From positions 683,559-747,558 of the forward strand of contig NZ_JAGIPZ010000001.1 of the NCBI RefSeq assembly GCF_017814915.1: 64,000 bases of DNA. Direction: 5' to 3'. The notes under the pieces were generated by a model. That model was not told the origin of the DNA and did not search any database. It worked only from the letters and a program-made list of their open reading frames with translations. Both the position numbers and the translations under genes were made by a program. The first letter of the stretch is position 1. Each line of letters starts with the position of its first letter. The DNA comes from Herbaspirillum sp. LeCh32-8 (GTDB lineage: Bacteria; Pseudomonadota; Gammaproteobacteria; Burkholderiales; Burkholderiaceae_D). Positions 22,688-33,596 of the stretch are shown one piece after another.

Positions 22688-22710
22688 CGGGCCGAGAGGC
22701 CCGTTTTTTT
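22688..22710 (+). terminator. tsf terminator
   Basis: CGGGCC (22688-22693) and GGCCCG (22698-22703) enclose GAGA, and seven T residues follow directly. Confidence 0.93.
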
Positions 22711-22838
22711 AAGCTGGCCCCGGAACTTTTGGGGAAAGCTGCATCTACTGTCATGGCCTTCGTGATCCACTCGCGAACGGCCGACGGCAGGTGGCAAAAA
22801 GAACAATAGGGCGCAGCAGTACACTTCAAGCGTCCTGA

Positions 22839-22885
22839 CCTGTTTTCGCGGCGATTCAGCGCCGTTTCGCCCGCGCGGAAACAGG
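22839..22885 (+). repeat. Stem-loop in the pyrH leader
   Basis: CCTGTTTTCGCG (22839-22850) pairs with CGCGGAAACAGG (22874-22885), 12 pairs with one G-U. A GGCG/CGCC pair can form inside. It lies ~50 bases before pyrH and has no T tract. Confidence 0.75.
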
Positions 22886-22937
22886 TGCAGGAAGCGTCAA
22901 TGGCAATTCAAAATCGGATAGAACACGGAGCCCTGCA

Positions 22938-23654
22938 ATGACAACACCTGCTTATAAGCGCGTACTCCTCAAACTTTCCGGCGAAGCACTGATGGGCGAC
23001 GACGCCTACGGTATCAATCGCGCGACCATCGAACGCATGGTCGCGGATGTGGCAGAAATCAGCAAACTGGGCGTGGAGCTGGCGATCGTGATCGGCGGCG
23101 GCAACATTTTCCGCGGCGTGGCGCCCGGCGCCCAGGGTATGGATCGTGCGACCGCCGACTACATGGGCATGCTCGCCACCGTCATGAACTCGCTGGCCCT
23201 GGCCGATGCCATGCGCCAGGCCGGCCTGACCGCGCGCGTGATGTCGGCCATCGGCATCGAACAGGTGGTCGAGCCCTATGTGCGCCCGAAGGCGCTGCAG
23301 TACCTGGAAGAGGGCAAGGTCGTGGTGTTCGCCGCCGGTACCGGCAACCCCTTCTTCACCACCGACACCGCCGCCGCGCTGCGCGGTTCGGAAATCGGCG
23401 CGCAGATCGTGCTGAAGGCGACCAAGGTCGACGGCGTCTATACCGCCGACCCGAAAAAGGATCCTTCGGCCACCCGCTATACCTCGATCTCCTTCGACGA
23501 GGCCATCGCCAAGCACCTGCAGGTGATGGACGCCACGGCCTTCGCGCTGTGCCGCGACCAGAAGCTGCCGATCAAGGTGTTTTCCATCGTCAAGCCGGGC
23601 GCGCTCAAGAGCGTGATCATGGGCGACGACGAGGGCACGCTGGTTCACGTCTGA
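22938..23654 (+). CDS. pyrH: UMP kinase
   Basis: Phosphorylates UMP to UDP; hexameric amino-acid-kinase fold. The 238-residue protein shows [10 protein letters not shown] near the start, the phosphate-binding IGGGNIFRG, and [14 protein letters not shown] typical of bacterial PyrH. The order tsf-pyrH-frr-uppS is the standard bacterial cluster. The terminator after tsf and the long leader suggest that it has its own promoter, which I could not locate. Confidence 0.98.
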   Translation: MTTPAYKRVLLKLSGEALMGDDAYGINRATIERMVADVAEISKLGVELAIVIGGGNIFRGVAPGAQGMDRATADYMGMLATVMNSLALADAMRQAGLTARVMSAIGIEQVVEPYVRPKALQYLEEGKVVVFAAGTGNPFFTTDTAAALRGSEIGAQIVLKATKVDGVYTADPKKDPSATRYTSISFDEAIAKHLQVMDATAFALCRDQKLPIKVFSIVKPGALKSVIMGDDEGTLVHV

Positions 23655-23767
23655 TCGTCGGGCGGCAGATAAAACCGGCCGCGTGCCGGTATTCCCGTTT
23701 ACAATGCCCGCTTTCCACCGGGCATTTGCCTTCAAGACAAGTTATTGCATCAAGTTAGGAGAGCAGC

Positions 23768-24328
23768 ATGAGTGTCGCTGACGTCAAGAAAAACAGTGAA
23801 CAGAAGATGAGCAAGTCGATCGAGACGCTCAAGGGCAACCTCGCCAAGGTCCGTACCGGCCGTGCGCACACCGGCCTGCTGGACCAGGTCATGGTCGACT
23901 ACTATGGCAGCCCGACCGGTCTGTCGCAGGTCGCCAACCTGACCCTGATCGACGCCCGTACCATCGGCGTGCAGCCGTACGAGAAGAAGATGGTCGCCGT
24001 CGTCGAGAAGGCGATCCGCGAAGCCGACCTGGGCCTGAACCCGGCCACCCACGGCGAGCTGATCCGCGTGCCGATGCCGCCGCTGACCGAAGAGCGCCGC
24101 AAGGAAATGGTCAAGCTGGTCAAGGGCGAGGCGGAAGATGCCAAGATCGCGATCCGCAATATCCGTCGCGAAGCCAACGAAGGCCTGAAGAAGCTGGTCA
24201 AGGACAAGATCGCCTCGGAAGACGACGAGCGTCGCGGCCAGGACGACGTCCAGAAGCTGACCGACAAGTTCGTCGCCGAGATCGACAAGCTGGTCGGCGA
24301 GAAGGAAAAGGAAGTGATGACGGTGTGA
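23768..24328 (+). CDS. frr: Ribosome recycling factor
   Basis: Splits the post-termination ribosome together with EF-G. The length of 186 residues matches the family. Typical segments are [23 protein letters not shown] and the C-terminal long helix region [19 protein letters not shown]. The ATG follows TTAGGAGAGCAGC, a strong ribosome-binding site. Confidence 0.98.
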   Translation: MSVADVKKNSEQKMSKSIETLKGNLAKVRTGRAHTGLLDQVMVDYYGSPTGLSQVANLTLIDARTIGVQPYEKKMVAVVEKAIREADLGLNPATHGELIRVPMPPLTEERRKEMVKLVKGEAEDAKIAIRNIRREANEGLKKLVKDKIASEDDERRGQDDVQKLTDKFVAEIDKLVGEKEKEVMTV

Positions 24329-24531
24329 CCGTCCTTGCAGGGCCTGCGCGCGGCCGGAGCAATGACGGCCGCGCGGCACAGAATCAGAAACAAAAAAGGA
24401 ATTGTGCGGCGGGCAGCGGGAAGGCTGCCGGTGCAGACAGGGCGGATTTATCATCGGCCTGGTTTGTCAAAGTCCCAGCAGCCCGCTACCATGGTGCGGC
24501 TCAACGCCATTAATGCACTAAATAATTTTTC

Positions 24532-25290
24532 ATGAAGCATCAGAGCTCAACTCTTGCGGTTCCGGATATCTCCGCGGTTCCGCGTCATGTTGCCATCATC
24601 ATGGACGGCAACGGACGTTGGGCAACCAAACGATTCCTGCCGCGCGTAGCGGGCCACGCCAAGGGCGTGGACGCGGTGCGCTCCATCGTCGAGGCCTGCG
24701 CGGTGCGCGGCGTCGAATTCCTCACGCTGTTCGCCTTCAGTTCCGAGAACTGGCGCCGTCCCGCCGACGAAGTGTCGGTGCTGATGCGCCTGTTCATGAC
24801 CGTGCTGGAGCGCGAGGTAGGGAAGATGGCGGTCAACGGCATTCGCCTGAAGATCGTCGGCGACATGAGTCGCTTCGATCCCAAATTGCAGGAAATGGCA
24901 GCCAAGGCCGAGGCCCAGACTGCGGGCAACACCCGCCTGACCCTGACCGTGTGCGCCAACTACGGCGGCCGCTGGGATGTGATGCAGGCGGTGTCGAAGA
25001 TGATCAAGGCCAATCCCGGCGCCTCGGATTTCGCCGAAGAAGCGCTGGCGCCTTACCTGGCGATGGCCTATGCGCCCGAGCCCGACCTGTTCATCCGCAC
25101 CGGCGGCGAGCAGCGCATTTCCAACTTCCTGCTGTGGCAGCTGGCGTACAGCGAGCTGTACTTCACCGATACCTTCTGGCCTGATTTCGGCGCCGAAGCG
25201 CTCGACCTGGCCATTGCCTCGTACCAACAACGCGAGCGCCGCTTCGGGCGCACCAGCGCGCAAGTGCTGGACCAGAAAAAGGCTTCCTGA
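24532..25290 (+). CDS. uppS: Undecaprenyl diphosphate synthase (isoprenyl transferase)
   Basis: Condenses isopentenyl diphosphate into the C55 carrier lipid for peptidoglycan and O-antigen. The 252-residue protein carries the signature [13 protein letters not shown] with catalytic Asp25, [11 protein letters not shown], and the C-terminal [19 protein letters not shown]. Its stop shares one base with the cdsA start (TGATG), so the two are translationally coupled. Confidence 0.98.
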   Translation: MKHQSSTLAVPDISAVPRHVAIIMDGNGRWATKRFLPRVAGHAKGVDAVRSIVEACAVRGVEFLTLFAFSSENWRRPADEVSVLMRLFMTVLEREVGKMAVNGIRLKIVGDMSRFDPKLQEMAAKAEAQTAGNTRLTLTVCANYGGRWDVMQAVSKMIKANPGASDFAEEALAPYLAMAYAPEPDLFIRTGGEQRISNFLLWQLAYSELYFTDTFWPDFGAEALDLAIASYQQRERRFGRTSAQVLDQKKAS

Positions 25291-26117
25291 TGCTCAAGAC
25301 GCGTGTCATCACGGCGTTGATCCTGCTGGCAATCCTGTTGCCGATCCTGTATTTCGACTACTTCCCGGCCTTTGCCATGGCGGCGCTGGTGTTCTTCGCC
25401 GCCGGCTCCTGGGAGTGTTTTCGCCTGTTCAAGAGCCCGCGCCCCGCAGTGTGGGCGGTGGTGTGGACGCTGGCCTTCTGCGTAATCCTGTTCTTCAGCG
25501 GCCTGCCCAGCGTGCGTCCGCTGTACGTGCTGTGCGTGGTGCTGTGGGCGATACGCTTCACCCCGGCGCTGGCGCTGGGGCTGCCCAAGGCGGAGGCCTT
25601 CGCCAACCGCCTGCTCAACGGCACCTACATGCTGTCCATCCTCGGCTGCTTTGTGGCTATCGTCGACCTGTTCCAGCGTGCGCCGCTGTACCTGCTGTCG
25701 GTGATGGCGGTGGTCTGGGTCGCCGATATCGGCGCTTATTTTGCCGGCAAGGGCTTCGGCCGCCACAAGCTGGCGCCGTCGATTTCCCCGGGCAAGTCGT
25801 GGGAGGGCGCCATCGGCGGCTGGCTGGCGGTGCTGGTCATTTCCGCCGCAGTCGCGATGTCCCTGGGTGCCGGCGAGACCTTCCAGTTGCGCCTGTTCAA
25901 CCGCTGGGGCTGGATGGCCTTCGTGGCCGTGCTGACCGTGATGGTCGCCGCCAGCGTGGTGGGCGACCTGTTCGAGTCGCAGCTGAAGCGCCGCGCCGGT
26001 ATGAAGGACAGCAGCAACCTGCTGCCCGGGCACGGCGGCGTGCTCGACCGCATCGATGCCCTCATTCCCGTGCTGCCGCTGGCGGCACTGATCGATCTCT
26101 GGCTGGCGGCCGCTTAA
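25290..26117 (+). CDS. cdsA: Phosphatidate cytidylyltransferase CdsA
   Basis: Makes CDP-diacylglycerol from phosphatidic acid and CTP at the inner membrane. The 275-residue protein is very hydrophobic, with about seven or eight membrane segments. It has [12 protein letters not shown] and the C-terminal family signature [17 protein letters not shown]. It overlaps uppS by one base and is followed 28 bases later by dxr. Confidence 0.97.
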   Translation: MLKTRVITALILLAILLPILYFDYFPAFAMAALVFFAAGSWECFRLFKSPRPAVWAVVWTLAFCVILFFSGLPSVRPLYVLCVVLWAIRFTPALALGLPKAEAFANRLLNGTYMLSILGCFVAIVDLFQRAPLYLLSVMAVVWVADIGAYFAGKGFGRHKLAPSISPGKSWEGAIGGWLAVLVISAAVAMSLGAGETFQLRLFNRWGWMAFVAVLTVMVAASVVGDLFESQLKRRAGMKDSSNLLPGHGGVLDRIDALIPVLPLAALIDLWLAAA

Positions 26118-26145
26118 GCGCCGCCGGTCTCCTCCCGGAAATTCC

Positions 26146-27318
26146 ATGCAGTCCATCAGCATCCTCGGCTCCACCGGTTCCATCGGCGTCTCCACGCTGG
26201 ACGTCATCGCGCGCCATCCCGACCGCTACCGCGTCTACGCGCTGAGCGCGCACGCCCGCGTGGCCGAGCTGGCCGACCAGTGCCAGCGCTTCCGCCCGCA
26301 AGTGGCGGTGGTCGGCTCGGCCGCTGCGGCCGCCGAACTGGAAGCCTTGCTGCGCGCCAGTGATCTTGCCACCGACGTTGCCTACGGCCCGCAGGCGCTG
26401 TGCGATATCGCCGCGGCCGACGGCTGCGACATGGTCATGGCCGCCATTGTCGGCGCGGCCGGCCTGGCCTCCACGCTGGCGGCGGCCCGGGCCGGCAAGA
26501 AGATCCTGCTGGCCAACAAGGAGTCGCTGGTGATTTCCGGTCAGCTGCTGATGGACGCGGTCGCCGCCAACGGCGCCAGCCTGCTGCCCATCGACAGTGA
26601 GCACAACGCCATCTTCCAGTGCCTGCCGCCGGGCTATACCCGTTCGCTGCCGGCGCATGGCGTGGAAAAGATCCTGCTGACCGCTTCCGGCGGCCCGTTC
26701 CTGACCCGTGATGTCGCCACGCTGGGCGAAGTCACGGTAGAGGAGGCTGTAGCGCATCCGAAGTGGGTGATGGGGCGCAAGATTTCGGTCGACTCCGCCA
26801 CCATGATGAACAAGGGTCTGGAGGTGATCGAGGCGCATTGGCTGTTCGGCGCGCCGGCCGACAAGATCGAGGTGGTGATCCATCCGCAGAGCGTGATTCA
26901 TTCGATGGTGTCCTATGCGGATGGATCGGTGCTGGCGCAACTGGGTAATCCGGATATGCGCACCCCCATCGCCAACGCGCTGGCTTACCCGGAGCGCATC
27001 GCCTCCGGCGTGGCGCCGTTGGATCTGGCGCAGATCGCGCAGTTATCGTTCAGTCAACCCGACTTCCAGCGCTTTCCCTGCCTGAAACTGGCGTATGATG
27101 CCTTGCGCGCCGGCGGTACGCTGGCCGCGATCCTGAACGCCGCCAATGAAGTGGCGGTGCAGGCCTTCCTCGATCGCCGGATTGGTTTCAGGATGATCGA
27201 TCAATTGATAGAACGGGTGATGTCCGCCATTCCCAACCGGCAAGCGGCCGATATCGACGCCTTGCTGGAGCAGGACGCCGCGGCGCGCGCCCGGGCTGAA
27301 GCCCTGATTTCCCAATGA
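26146..27318 (+). CDS. dxr: 1-deoxy-D-xylulose-5-phosphate reductoisomerase
   Basis: Second step of the non-mevalonate isoprenoid pathway, feeding UppS. The 390 residues contain the N-terminal NADPH site [26 protein letters not shown], the metal/substrate segments PIDSEHNA and LTASGGPF, and [26 protein letters not shown]. It overlaps rseP by four bases (ATGA), indicating coupled translation. Confidence 0.98.
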   Translation: MQSISILGSTGSIGVSTLDVIARHPDRYRVYALSAHARVAELADQCQRFRPQVAVVGSAAAAAELEALLRASDLATDVAYGPQALCDIAAADGCDMVMAAIVGAAGLASTLAAARAGKKILLANKESLVISGQLLMDAVAANGASLLPIDSEHNAIFQCLPPGYTRSLPAHGVEKILLTASGGPFLTRDVATLGEVTVEEAVAHPKWVMGRKISVDSATMMNKGLEVIEAHWLFGAPADKIEVVIHPQSVIHSMVSYADGSVLAQLGNPDMRTPIANALAYPERIASGVAPLDLAQIAQLSFSQPDFQRFPCLKLAYDALRAGGTLAAILNAANEVAVQAFLDRRIGFRMIDQLIERVMSAIPNRQAADIDALLEQDAAARARAEALISQ

Positions 27319-28697
27319 CGCTGCTGCATACCCTGATCGCTTTCTTCGTCGCCCTCGGCACCCTGGTGGTGGTGCACGAGCTGGGACACTACCTGGTGGC
27401 CCGCTGGTGCGGCGTGAAGGTGTTGCGATTCTCGGTGGGCATGGGGCGCGTCATCTGGTCGCGCCGCTTCGGCCGCGACCAGACCGAGTGGGCTCTGTCC
27501 ATCCTGCCGCTGGGCGGCTACGTCAAGATGCTCGACGCACGCGAGCAAGACCTGCAGGACATTTCCCCGGAAGACCTCAAGCGCGAATTCACCCGCCAGT
27601 CGGTGTGGCGTCGCATCGCCATCGTGGCGGCTGGCCCGATTGCCAATTTCCTGCTGGCGATCCTGCTGTTTGCAGGACTTTACATGCATGGCGTGCCGGA
27701 GCCCGTGCCCGTGCTGCGCGGCGCCGAGCAACAGACGGCGGCGTACCAGGCCGGCCTGCGCGCGGGTGACCGCATCACCGCCATCAACGGCGCGCCGGTG
27801 CAGGTGTGGTCGGAGGTGCGCTGGAAGCTGATGCAGCTGGTGCTGGAAAAGGGCGACGCCCGCATCGACGTCGAACGTCCCAATCCGCCCGAATCAAGCG
27901 GGCAGGGCAAGCTGCTCAACACCGTGACCCTGCGTCTGGGCGGCATCGGCAGCAATGACCTGGAGGGAGATTTTCTCGCCAAGCTGGGTCTGGCGCTGGC
28001 GCGTCCGCCGGCGGTGCTGGGCAAGATCATGGACGGCCCGGCCAAGAGCGCCGGCCTGCAGAGCGGCGACCGGATCCTCGCCATCGACGGCGCGCCGGTG
28101 CGCGACGGCCTGGCGTTTGTCGAGAGGGTGCGCGAGTCCGCCGGCAAGCCCCTGGCCTTGCATGGCATGCGCGGCGCTGCGGCCTTCGACCTCACGGTGA
28201 CGCCGGAGAGTGTGGAGGACAGCGCTTCGGGTAAGTCCATCGGCCGCATCAAGGTGGAAGTGCCGCTGGCGCCGGAGATGGCAACGATCAGCGACGGCCC
28301 GCTGGAGGCGGTCTCGAAGGGCGCCCGCCGCACCTGGGACACCAGCGTCATGACCATCAAGATGATCGGCAAGATGATCGTCGGCCAGGTCTCGTGGAAG
28401 AATATTACCGGCCCCATCACCATCGCCGATTACGCCGGCCAGACCGCCCGTGTGGGCCTGGTCAGCTACCTCAGCTTCCTGGCTTTCATCAGCATCAGCC
28501 TGGGAGTGATGAATCTCTTGCCGATCCCGGTTTTAGATGGCGGTCATTTGCTGTATTATGCGCTGGAGATTTTGACAGGGCGGCCCGTTTCCGAGCGGTT
28601 TGGGGAAATCGCGCAGCGTGCCGGCCTGGGAATACTGATGGCGCTGATGCTTGTCGCTGCATTCAACGACATCGTGCGTTTGATGTTCCAAGGATAG
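27315..28697 (+). CDS. rseP: Site-2 intramembrane zinc protease RseP
   Basis: Cleaves anti-sigma factors within the membrane in the sigma-E envelope stress cascade and clears signal-peptide remnants. The 460-residue protein has the zinc motif HELGH (His21-Glu22-His25) in the first membrane helix and two PDZ domains between helices. [16 protein letters not shown] carries the third zinc ligand in a late helix. It lies directly upstream of bamA, its usual partner in outer-membrane quality control. Confidence 0.97.
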   Translation: MTLLHTLIAFFVALGTLVVVHELGHYLVARWCGVKVLRFSVGMGRVIWSRRFGRDQTEWALSILPLGGYVKMLDAREQDLQDISPEDLKREFTRQSVWRRIAIVAAGPIANFLLAILLFAGLYMHGVPEPVPVLRGAEQQTAAYQAGLRAGDRITAINGAPVQVWSEVRWKLMQLVLEKGDARIDVERPNPPESSGQGKLLNTVTLRLGGIGSNDLEGDFLAKLGLALARPPAVLGKIMDGPAKSAGLQSGDRILAIDGAPVRDGLAFVERVRESAGKPLALHGMRGAAAFDLTVTPESVEDSASGKSIGRIKVEVPLAPEMATISDGPLEAVSKGARRTWDTSVMTIKMIGKMIVGQVSWKNITGPITIADYAGQTARVGLVSYLSFLAFISISLGVMNLLPIPVLDGGHLLYYALEILTGRPVSERFGEIAQRAGLGILMALMLVAAFNDIVRLMFQG

Positions 28698-28756
28698 ATC
28701 CGGCCTGACGTTCGACCCGCCTCAAAGGCGGTTCGGATCAAACGACCGGATTTTTT
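28697..28756 (+). terminator. Terminator/attenuator structure after rseP
   Basis: GATCCGG (28697-28703) can pair with CCGGAT (28746-28751), which leads into six T residues. It can alternatively pair with CGGATC (28734-28739), enclosing the small hairpin CCGCC-TCAAA-GGCGG. Only the first pairing looks like a terminator. Confidence 0.6.
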
Positions 28757-28787
28757 ACATTTGCCGGCCAACCCCGATGGCAGTTGT

Positions 28788-28830
28788 TAAGCAATTGGCA
28801 ATGGATTGCGATTCCGTTTCCAATTGCTTA
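28788..28830 (+). repeat. Long stem-loop upstream of bamA
   Basis: The arms 28788-28805 and 28813-28830 pair over 18 positions with two mismatches. The outer 11 bp (TAAGCAATTGG/CCAATTGCTTA) are perfect, and the loop is seven bases. No T tract follows. It ends 52 bases before the bamA ATG. Confidence 0.88.
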
Positions 28831-28882
28831 CCAGCATCATGTCAGGCAGTGCCGCAGCGAAAACACTGTTGATGAACGATAG

Positions 28883-31264
28883 ATGAAATTACACCCTGCG
28901 CAATATCCCATCCCGACACTTTCCCGTCGCCTGATCGCCGCAGCCGCTTTCGCCCTGTGCTCCAGCCAAGCCATGGCGGTCACGCCGTTCGTGGTGAAGG
29001 ACATCCGCGTCGAAGGCATCCAGCGTACCGAAGCCGGCACCGTCTTCAGCTACCTGCCGGTGCGCGTGGGCGATACCTTCAACGATGAAAAGGGCACCGC
29101 AGCCATCAAGGCGCTGTATGCCACCGGCTTCTTCCGCGACGTGCGCATCGAGTCCGAAGGCGACGTGCTGGTGGTGCAGGTGGTGGAGCGTCCGGCAATC
29201 GCCAGCGTTGATTTCTCCGGCATCAAGGAGTTCGACAAAGAGCAGCTGACCAAGGCCCTGAAGGAAATCGGCGTGGCCGATTCGCGCATCTTCGACCGTT
29301 CCCAGGTGGATCGGGCCGAGCAGGAACTGAAGCGTCAGTACCTGTCGCGCGGCCTGTACGGCGCCAAGGTGACGACCACCGTGACCCCGGTCGAGCGCAA
29401 TCGCGTGGCGATCACCTTCACCGTGGACGAGGGCGATGTCTCGCGCATCAAGCAGATCAACTTCGTCGGCAACAAGGTGTTCTCCGACAGCACCCTGCGC
29501 GACCAGATCAAACTGACCACCCCGGGCTGGTTCACCTGGTACACCAAGGCCGACCAGTATTCCAAGGAAAAGCTGCAGGGCGACATCGAGACCCTGCGCT
29601 CGTACTACCTGGACCGCGGTTACCTGGAGATGCAGGTCGAATCGACCCAGGTGTCGATCACGCCGGACAAGAAGGACATCTACATCACCGTCAACATCAA
29701 GGAAGGCGAGAAGTACACCGTCTCCGACGTCAAGCTGGAAGGCGAGATGTTCGGCATGGACCAGGAACTGTCCTCCCTGATGCAGTTGAAGAAGGGTGAT
29801 GTCTATTCAGGCTCCAAGCTGACCGACAGCACCAAAAAAATCGGCGAGCGCCTGGGTAACTTCGGTTACGCATTCGCCAACGTCAACGCCAACCCGAACG
29901 TGGATCGCGAGAAGAAGCAAGTCGCCTTCACCATCATGATCGACCCGGGCAAGCGCGTATACGTACGTCACATCAACGTCGCCGGCAACACCAAGACCCG
30001 CGACGAAGTCATCCGCCGCGAATTCCGTCAGTTCGAGGACTCCTGGTACGACGGCGAAAAGATCAAGCTCTCGCGCGACCGCGTCGACCGCCTGGGTTAC
30101 TTCAAGGAAGTCACCATCGACACGCCGGAAGTGGCCGGCGCCAACGACCAGGTCGACGTCAACATGAAGGTTGAAGAAAAGCCGACCGGCAACATCATGC
30201 TGGGCGCCGGCTTCTCGCAGTCCGACAAGCTCAGCCTGACCGGCTCGATCTCGCAGGAAAACGCCTTCGGCAGCGGCAACACCGTCGGTATCGACATCAA
30301 CACCAGCACGCGTTATCGCACCATCGCGGTGTCGACCACCAACCCGTATTTCACCGACGACGGCATCAGCCGCACCTATGAAGTCTACCTGCGCACGGTG
30401 CGTCCTTCGACCTACCAGACCGGTGACTACCGCGTGAAGACGCTGGGCGGCGCGGTCAAGTTCGGCGTGCCGTTCTCGGAGCTGGATCGCGTGTTCTTCG
30501 GCATCGGCATCGAAAACACCGATGTCAGCACCGACTACACCAGCCCCTCGCTGTATCGTCAGTACGTGCGTGACTTCGGCGGCGCCGGCGCGGCCGGTTG
30601 CTCGGTGACCGACGTTTCCTCCACGGCCACTTGCGGCGTGGGCAGCGCCCGTACCGTGAGCATCCCGCTGACCATCGCGTGGCAGCGCGACGGCCGCGAC
30701 AGCGCCCTGGTGCCGACTTCCGGTCGTTACCAGCGCGCCAACCTGGAATTGTCGACGCTGGGTACGCTGAAATACTATCGCGCCAGCTACCAGCACCAGT
30801 ACTTCCAGCCCTTCTTCAGCAAGGCGGTGACGCTGGCGCTGAACGGCGAGCTGGATTACGGCCGCGGTTTCGGCGGCAAGGCGTATCCGGTGTTCAAGAA
30901 CTACTATGCGGGCGGTATTGGCACCGTGCGCGGCTATGAATCGTCTTCGCTGGGTAGCCTCAAGGACCAGTACGGCGACTCGATGGGTGGCGCCTCTCGT
31001 GTCTACGCCAATGCGGAGTTACAATTCCCGTTCCCGGGTTCGGGCCAGGATCGTACCCTGCGTTGGTTCACCTTCTTCGACGGCGGCAACGTCTTCGCTG
31101 ATCGCGAGAACATCAAGTTCAACGACCTGCGCTATTCGGCCGGTGTCGGTATCAGCTGGGTGTCGCCGATCGGTCCGCTGAAGCTGAGCTACGGCAAACC
31201 GTTGAACCTGAAGGACGGCGACAAGTCTCAGACTTTCCAGTTCCAACTGGGTACCGGCTTCTAA
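28883..31264 (+). CDS. bamA: Outer membrane protein assembly factor BamA
   Basis: Central subunit of the BAM machine that inserts beta-barrels. The 793-residue precursor has a signal peptide (cleavage after about SSQAMA). Five POTRA domains follow (residues ~30-430, starting FVVKDIRVEGIQRTEAG). The C-terminal 16-strand barrel has the conserved VRGYESSSLG loop and terminal aromatic residue (FQLGTGF). The gene order rseP-bamA-skp-lpxD is conserved in proteobacteria. Confidence 0.98.
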   Translation: MKLHPAQYPIPTLSRRLIAAAAFALCSSQAMAVTPFVVKDIRVEGIQRTEAGTVFSYLPVRVGDTFNDEKGTAAIKALYATGFFRDVRIESEGDVLVVQVVERPAIASVDFSGIKEFDKEQLTKALKEIGVADSRIFDRSQVDRAEQELKRQYLSRGLYGAKVTTTVTPVERNRVAITFTVDEGDVSRIKQINFVGNKVFSDSTLRDQIKLTTPGWFTWYTKADQYSKEKLQGDIETLRSYYLDRGYLEMQVESTQVSITPDKKDIYITVNIKEGEKYTVSDVKLEGEMFGMDQELSSLMQLKKGDVYSGSKLTDSTKKIGERLGNFGYAFANVNANPNVDREKKQVAFTIMIDPGKRVYVRHINVAGNTKTRDEVIRREFRQFEDSWYDGEKIKLSRDRVDRLGYFKEVTIDTPEVAGANDQVDVNMKVEEKPTGNIMLGAGFSQSDKLSLTGSISQENAFGSGNTVGIDINTSTRYRTIAVSTTNPYFTDDGISRTYEVYLRTVRPSTYQTGDYRVKTLGGAVKFGVPFSELDRVFFGIGIENTDVSTDYTSPSLYRQYVRDFGGAGAAGCSVTDVSSTATCGVGSARTVSIPLTIAWQRDGRDSALVPTSGRYQRANLELSTLGTLKYYRASYQHQYFQPFFSKAVTLALNGELDYGRGFGGKAYPVFKNYYAGGIGTVRGYESSSLGSLKDQYGDSMGGASRVYANAELQFPFPGSGQDRTLRWFTFFDGGNVFADRENIKFNDLRYSAGVGISWVSPIGPLKLSYGKPLNLKDGDKSQTFQFQLGTGF

Positions 31265-31301
31265 GCTGGCATCTTTGAATTTTGTAATACGGAGAACAAC
31301 C

Positions 31302-31820
31302 TTGAAGTTCATCACCAAATCGTTCGTGTCCCTGCAAACCATCGTGATGGCGGCCTGCCTGATGAGCGCCACCGCCGTGCACGCACAGGAAAGCTCCAAG
31401 ATCGCTTTTGTCAGCACCGAGCGCATCTTCCGTGAAGCGGCGCCTGCCAAGGCCGCGCAATCCAAGCTGGAAGCGGAATTCGCCAAGCGTGACCGCGAGT
31501 TGCAAGACATGGCTGCACGCCTGAAGACCCAATCCGAAAAGCTGGACAAGGACGGCGCGGTGCTGTCGGACTCCGACCGCGCCAAGCGTCAGCGTGACCT
31601 GTCCGATCTGGACAAGGAGTTCCAGCGCAAGCAGCGTGAATTCCGCGAAGACCTGAACCAGCGCCGCAACGAAGAGCTGGCCGTGGTTCTGGAGCGTACC
31701 AACAAGGTGATCCGTCAGATCGCCGAAGCTGAAAAGTACGACATCGTGTTCCAGGAAGCGGTCTACGCCAGCAAGCGTATCGACATCACCGACAAGGTAC
31801 TGAAGGAACTGGCGAAGTAA
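31302..31820 (+). CDS. skp: Periplasmic chaperone Skp/OmpH family
   Basis: Holds unfolded outer-membrane proteins for BamA. GGAG at 31291-31294 points to a TTG start at 31302, giving 172 residues beginning MKFITKSFVSL; the frame is open nine codons upstream with another TTG. A signal peptide ends at ATAVHAQ, followed by KIAFVSTERIFREA and a long charged coiled coil (residues ~50-140), the tentacles of the trimer. No good ATG exists before the signal peptide's hydrophobic core. Confidence 0.92.
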   Translation: MKFITKSFVSLQTIVMAACLMSATAVHAQESSKIAFVSTERIFREAAPAKAAQSKLEAEFAKRDRELQDMAARLKTQSEKLDKDGAVLSDSDRAKRQRDLSDLDKEFQRKQREFREDLNQRRNEELAVVLERTNKVIRQIAEAEKYDIVFQEAVYASKRIDITDKVLKELAK

Positions 31821-31959
31821 TTGCAGTTTCCTGATGCGGGCGCGAGGGTGGCAACGCCTTCGCGCCCGCATGTCGCTTGAAGGGCCGCCGCGTCGCGCAG
31901 AAATGCGTCGCGGTGGCGATTTTGTATTTGAAGCAACGCATATCAATCGGAAGGCCAAG

Positions 31960-33018
31960 ATGAGTATTCGGCTAGCACAATTGGTCGAGCGCTTGGGCGG
32001 ACAGTTGAAGGGCGATGCGAACCTCGAGGTTCAAGGCATCGCACCGCTGGACGTCGCGGGTTCGAACCATATCACCTTCCTCTCCAATCCCAAGTTCCGC
32101 GCGCAGGCCGACCAGACCCAGGCGGCGGCGCTGATCCTGTCGGAGGCGGATGACGCCCAGGTGCAGGGCTATGCCGGCGCCCGTATCGTCATCAAGAACC
32201 CGTACGCCTATTTCGCCCGCGCCGCGCAGCTGTTCCAGACGCTGTCCGAAGTAGCGGCCCCGGCCGGCATTCATGCCAGCGCCGTGGTCGATCCTGCCGC
32301 AACCGTCGCTGCGAGCGCGGTGATCGGCCCGCAGGTGGTGATCGAAGCCGGCGCCGTGATCGGCGAGCGTGCCCGCATCGACGCCGGCAGCTTCATCGGT
32401 CGCGACGCCAGGGTGGGCGACGACACCCATTTCCACGCGCGCGTCACCCTGCAGCACGCCTGCCAGATCGGCGCGCGCGGCATCGTGCATTCGGGGGCAG
32501 TGATTGGCGCGGACGGCTTCGGCTTCGCCAACGAAGCCGGGCAGTGGATCAAGATTCCCCAGGTGGGGCGCGTCATGATCGGCGACGACGTCGAAATCGG
32601 CGCCAATACCACCATTGATCGCGGCGCATTGGCCGACACGGTGATCGAGGAGGGCGTCAAGCTCGACAACCAGATCCAGATCGCGCACAACTGCCATATC
32701 GGCGCGCACACCGCGATCGCGGCCTGTGCCGGCATCGCCGGCAGCGCCAAGATCGGCAAGTATTGCTCGATCGGCGGCGCGGCGATGATCCACGGCCACA
32801 TCACCATCGTCGACCGGGTGCACGTCTCGGCCGGTACGCTGGCGCTGCGCTCCATCCTTGAGCCAGGGCAATATACCGGCTTCTATCCGATCACCGAGCA
32901 TCGCGATTGGGAAAAATCCGCCGCATTGGTGCGCAATCTGGGCTCGATGCGTGAGAAAATCCGGGCGTTGGAAAAATCGCTGAAAACGCTTAACCAGAAC
33001 CAAGAAGAGAATGAATAG
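31960..33018 (+). CDS. lpxD: UDP-3-O-acylglucosamine N-acyltransferase LpxD
   Basis: Third step of lipid A synthesis: N-acylation of UDP-3-O-acyl-glucosamine. The 352-residue protein has an N-terminal uridine-binding domain (residues ~1-100), then a left-handed beta-helix of hexapeptide repeats (for example [20 protein letters not shown]) and a C-terminal helix. GGAAGG at 31949-31954 supports the ATG at 31960; an open extension of 42 codons upstream is ignored. It overlaps fabZ by eight bases. Confidence 0.97.
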   Translation: MSIRLAQLVERLGGQLKGDANLEVQGIAPLDVAGSNHITFLSNPKFRAQADQTQAAALILSEADDAQVQGYAGARIVIKNPYAYFARAAQLFQTLSEVAAPAGIHASAVVDPAATVAASAVIGPQVVIEAGAVIGERARIDAGSFIGRDARVGDDTHFHARVTLQHACQIGARGIVHSGAVIGADGFGFANEAGQWIKIPQVGRVMIGDDVEIGANTTIDRGALADTVIEEGVKLDNQIQIAHNCHIGAHTAIAACAGIAGSAKIGKYCSIGGAAMIHGHITIVDRVHVSAGTLALRSILEPGQYTGFYPITEHRDWEKSAALVRNLGSMREKIRALEKSLKTLNQNQEENE

Positions 33019-33478
33019 CCTCGACATCAACCAAATCAAAGAGTACCTGCCGCATCGCTACCCGCTGCTCCTGGTGGACCGCGTGCTGGACTGGAGCCTT
33101 GAGGACAAGACGATCACCGCCATCAAGAACGTGACCGTCAATGAAGAGTTCTTCAACGGCCACTTCCCGCATGTGCCGGTGATGCCGGGCGTACTGATGA
33201 TCGAGGCGCTGGCGCAGACGGCCGCGCTGCTGTCCTTCCTGACCGAAGGTCGCAAGCCGGACGAAAACACCGTGGTGTACTTCGTGGGCATCGACAACGC
33301 GCGCTTCAAGCGCCCGGTCGGCCCTGGCGACCAGCTGAAGATGGACGTCAAGATCACCCGCGCCGCGCGCGGCATCTGGAAGTACACTGCCGTCGCATCG
33401 GTCGACGGCCAAGTGGCGGTGGAAGCCGACCTGATGTGCACCATGCGCAGCGTCGCCGATTCCAGCCAGAACGCCTGA
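33011..33478 (+). CDS. fabZ: 3-hydroxyacyl-ACP dehydratase FabZ
   Basis: Dehydrates 3-hydroxyacyl-ACP in fatty acid elongation and competes with LpxA for 3-hydroxymyristoyl-ACP. The 155-residue hot-dog protein has the catalytic pair in [20 protein letters not shown] (His51, Glu65). Its start lies inside the lpxD 3' end, so the two are coupled. Confidence 0.98.
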   Translation: MNSLDINQIKEYLPHRYPLLLVDRVLDWSLEDKTITAIKNVTVNEEFFNGHFPHVPVMPGVLMIEALAQTAALLSFLTEGRKPDENTVVYFVGIDNARFKRPVGPGDQLKMDVKITRAARGIWKYTAVASVDGQVAVEADLMCTMRSVADSSQNA

Positions 33479-33596
33479 CAGGCTGCACGGTATTGCATGC
33501 AGGCCCGGCCGGCGATCTCACGCGATCGACGCCGGGCCTGATTCTTTGAATGTTGCGCGCCTGCGAAGCGGGGCGCTTATCGAGTCAGAACACGCT

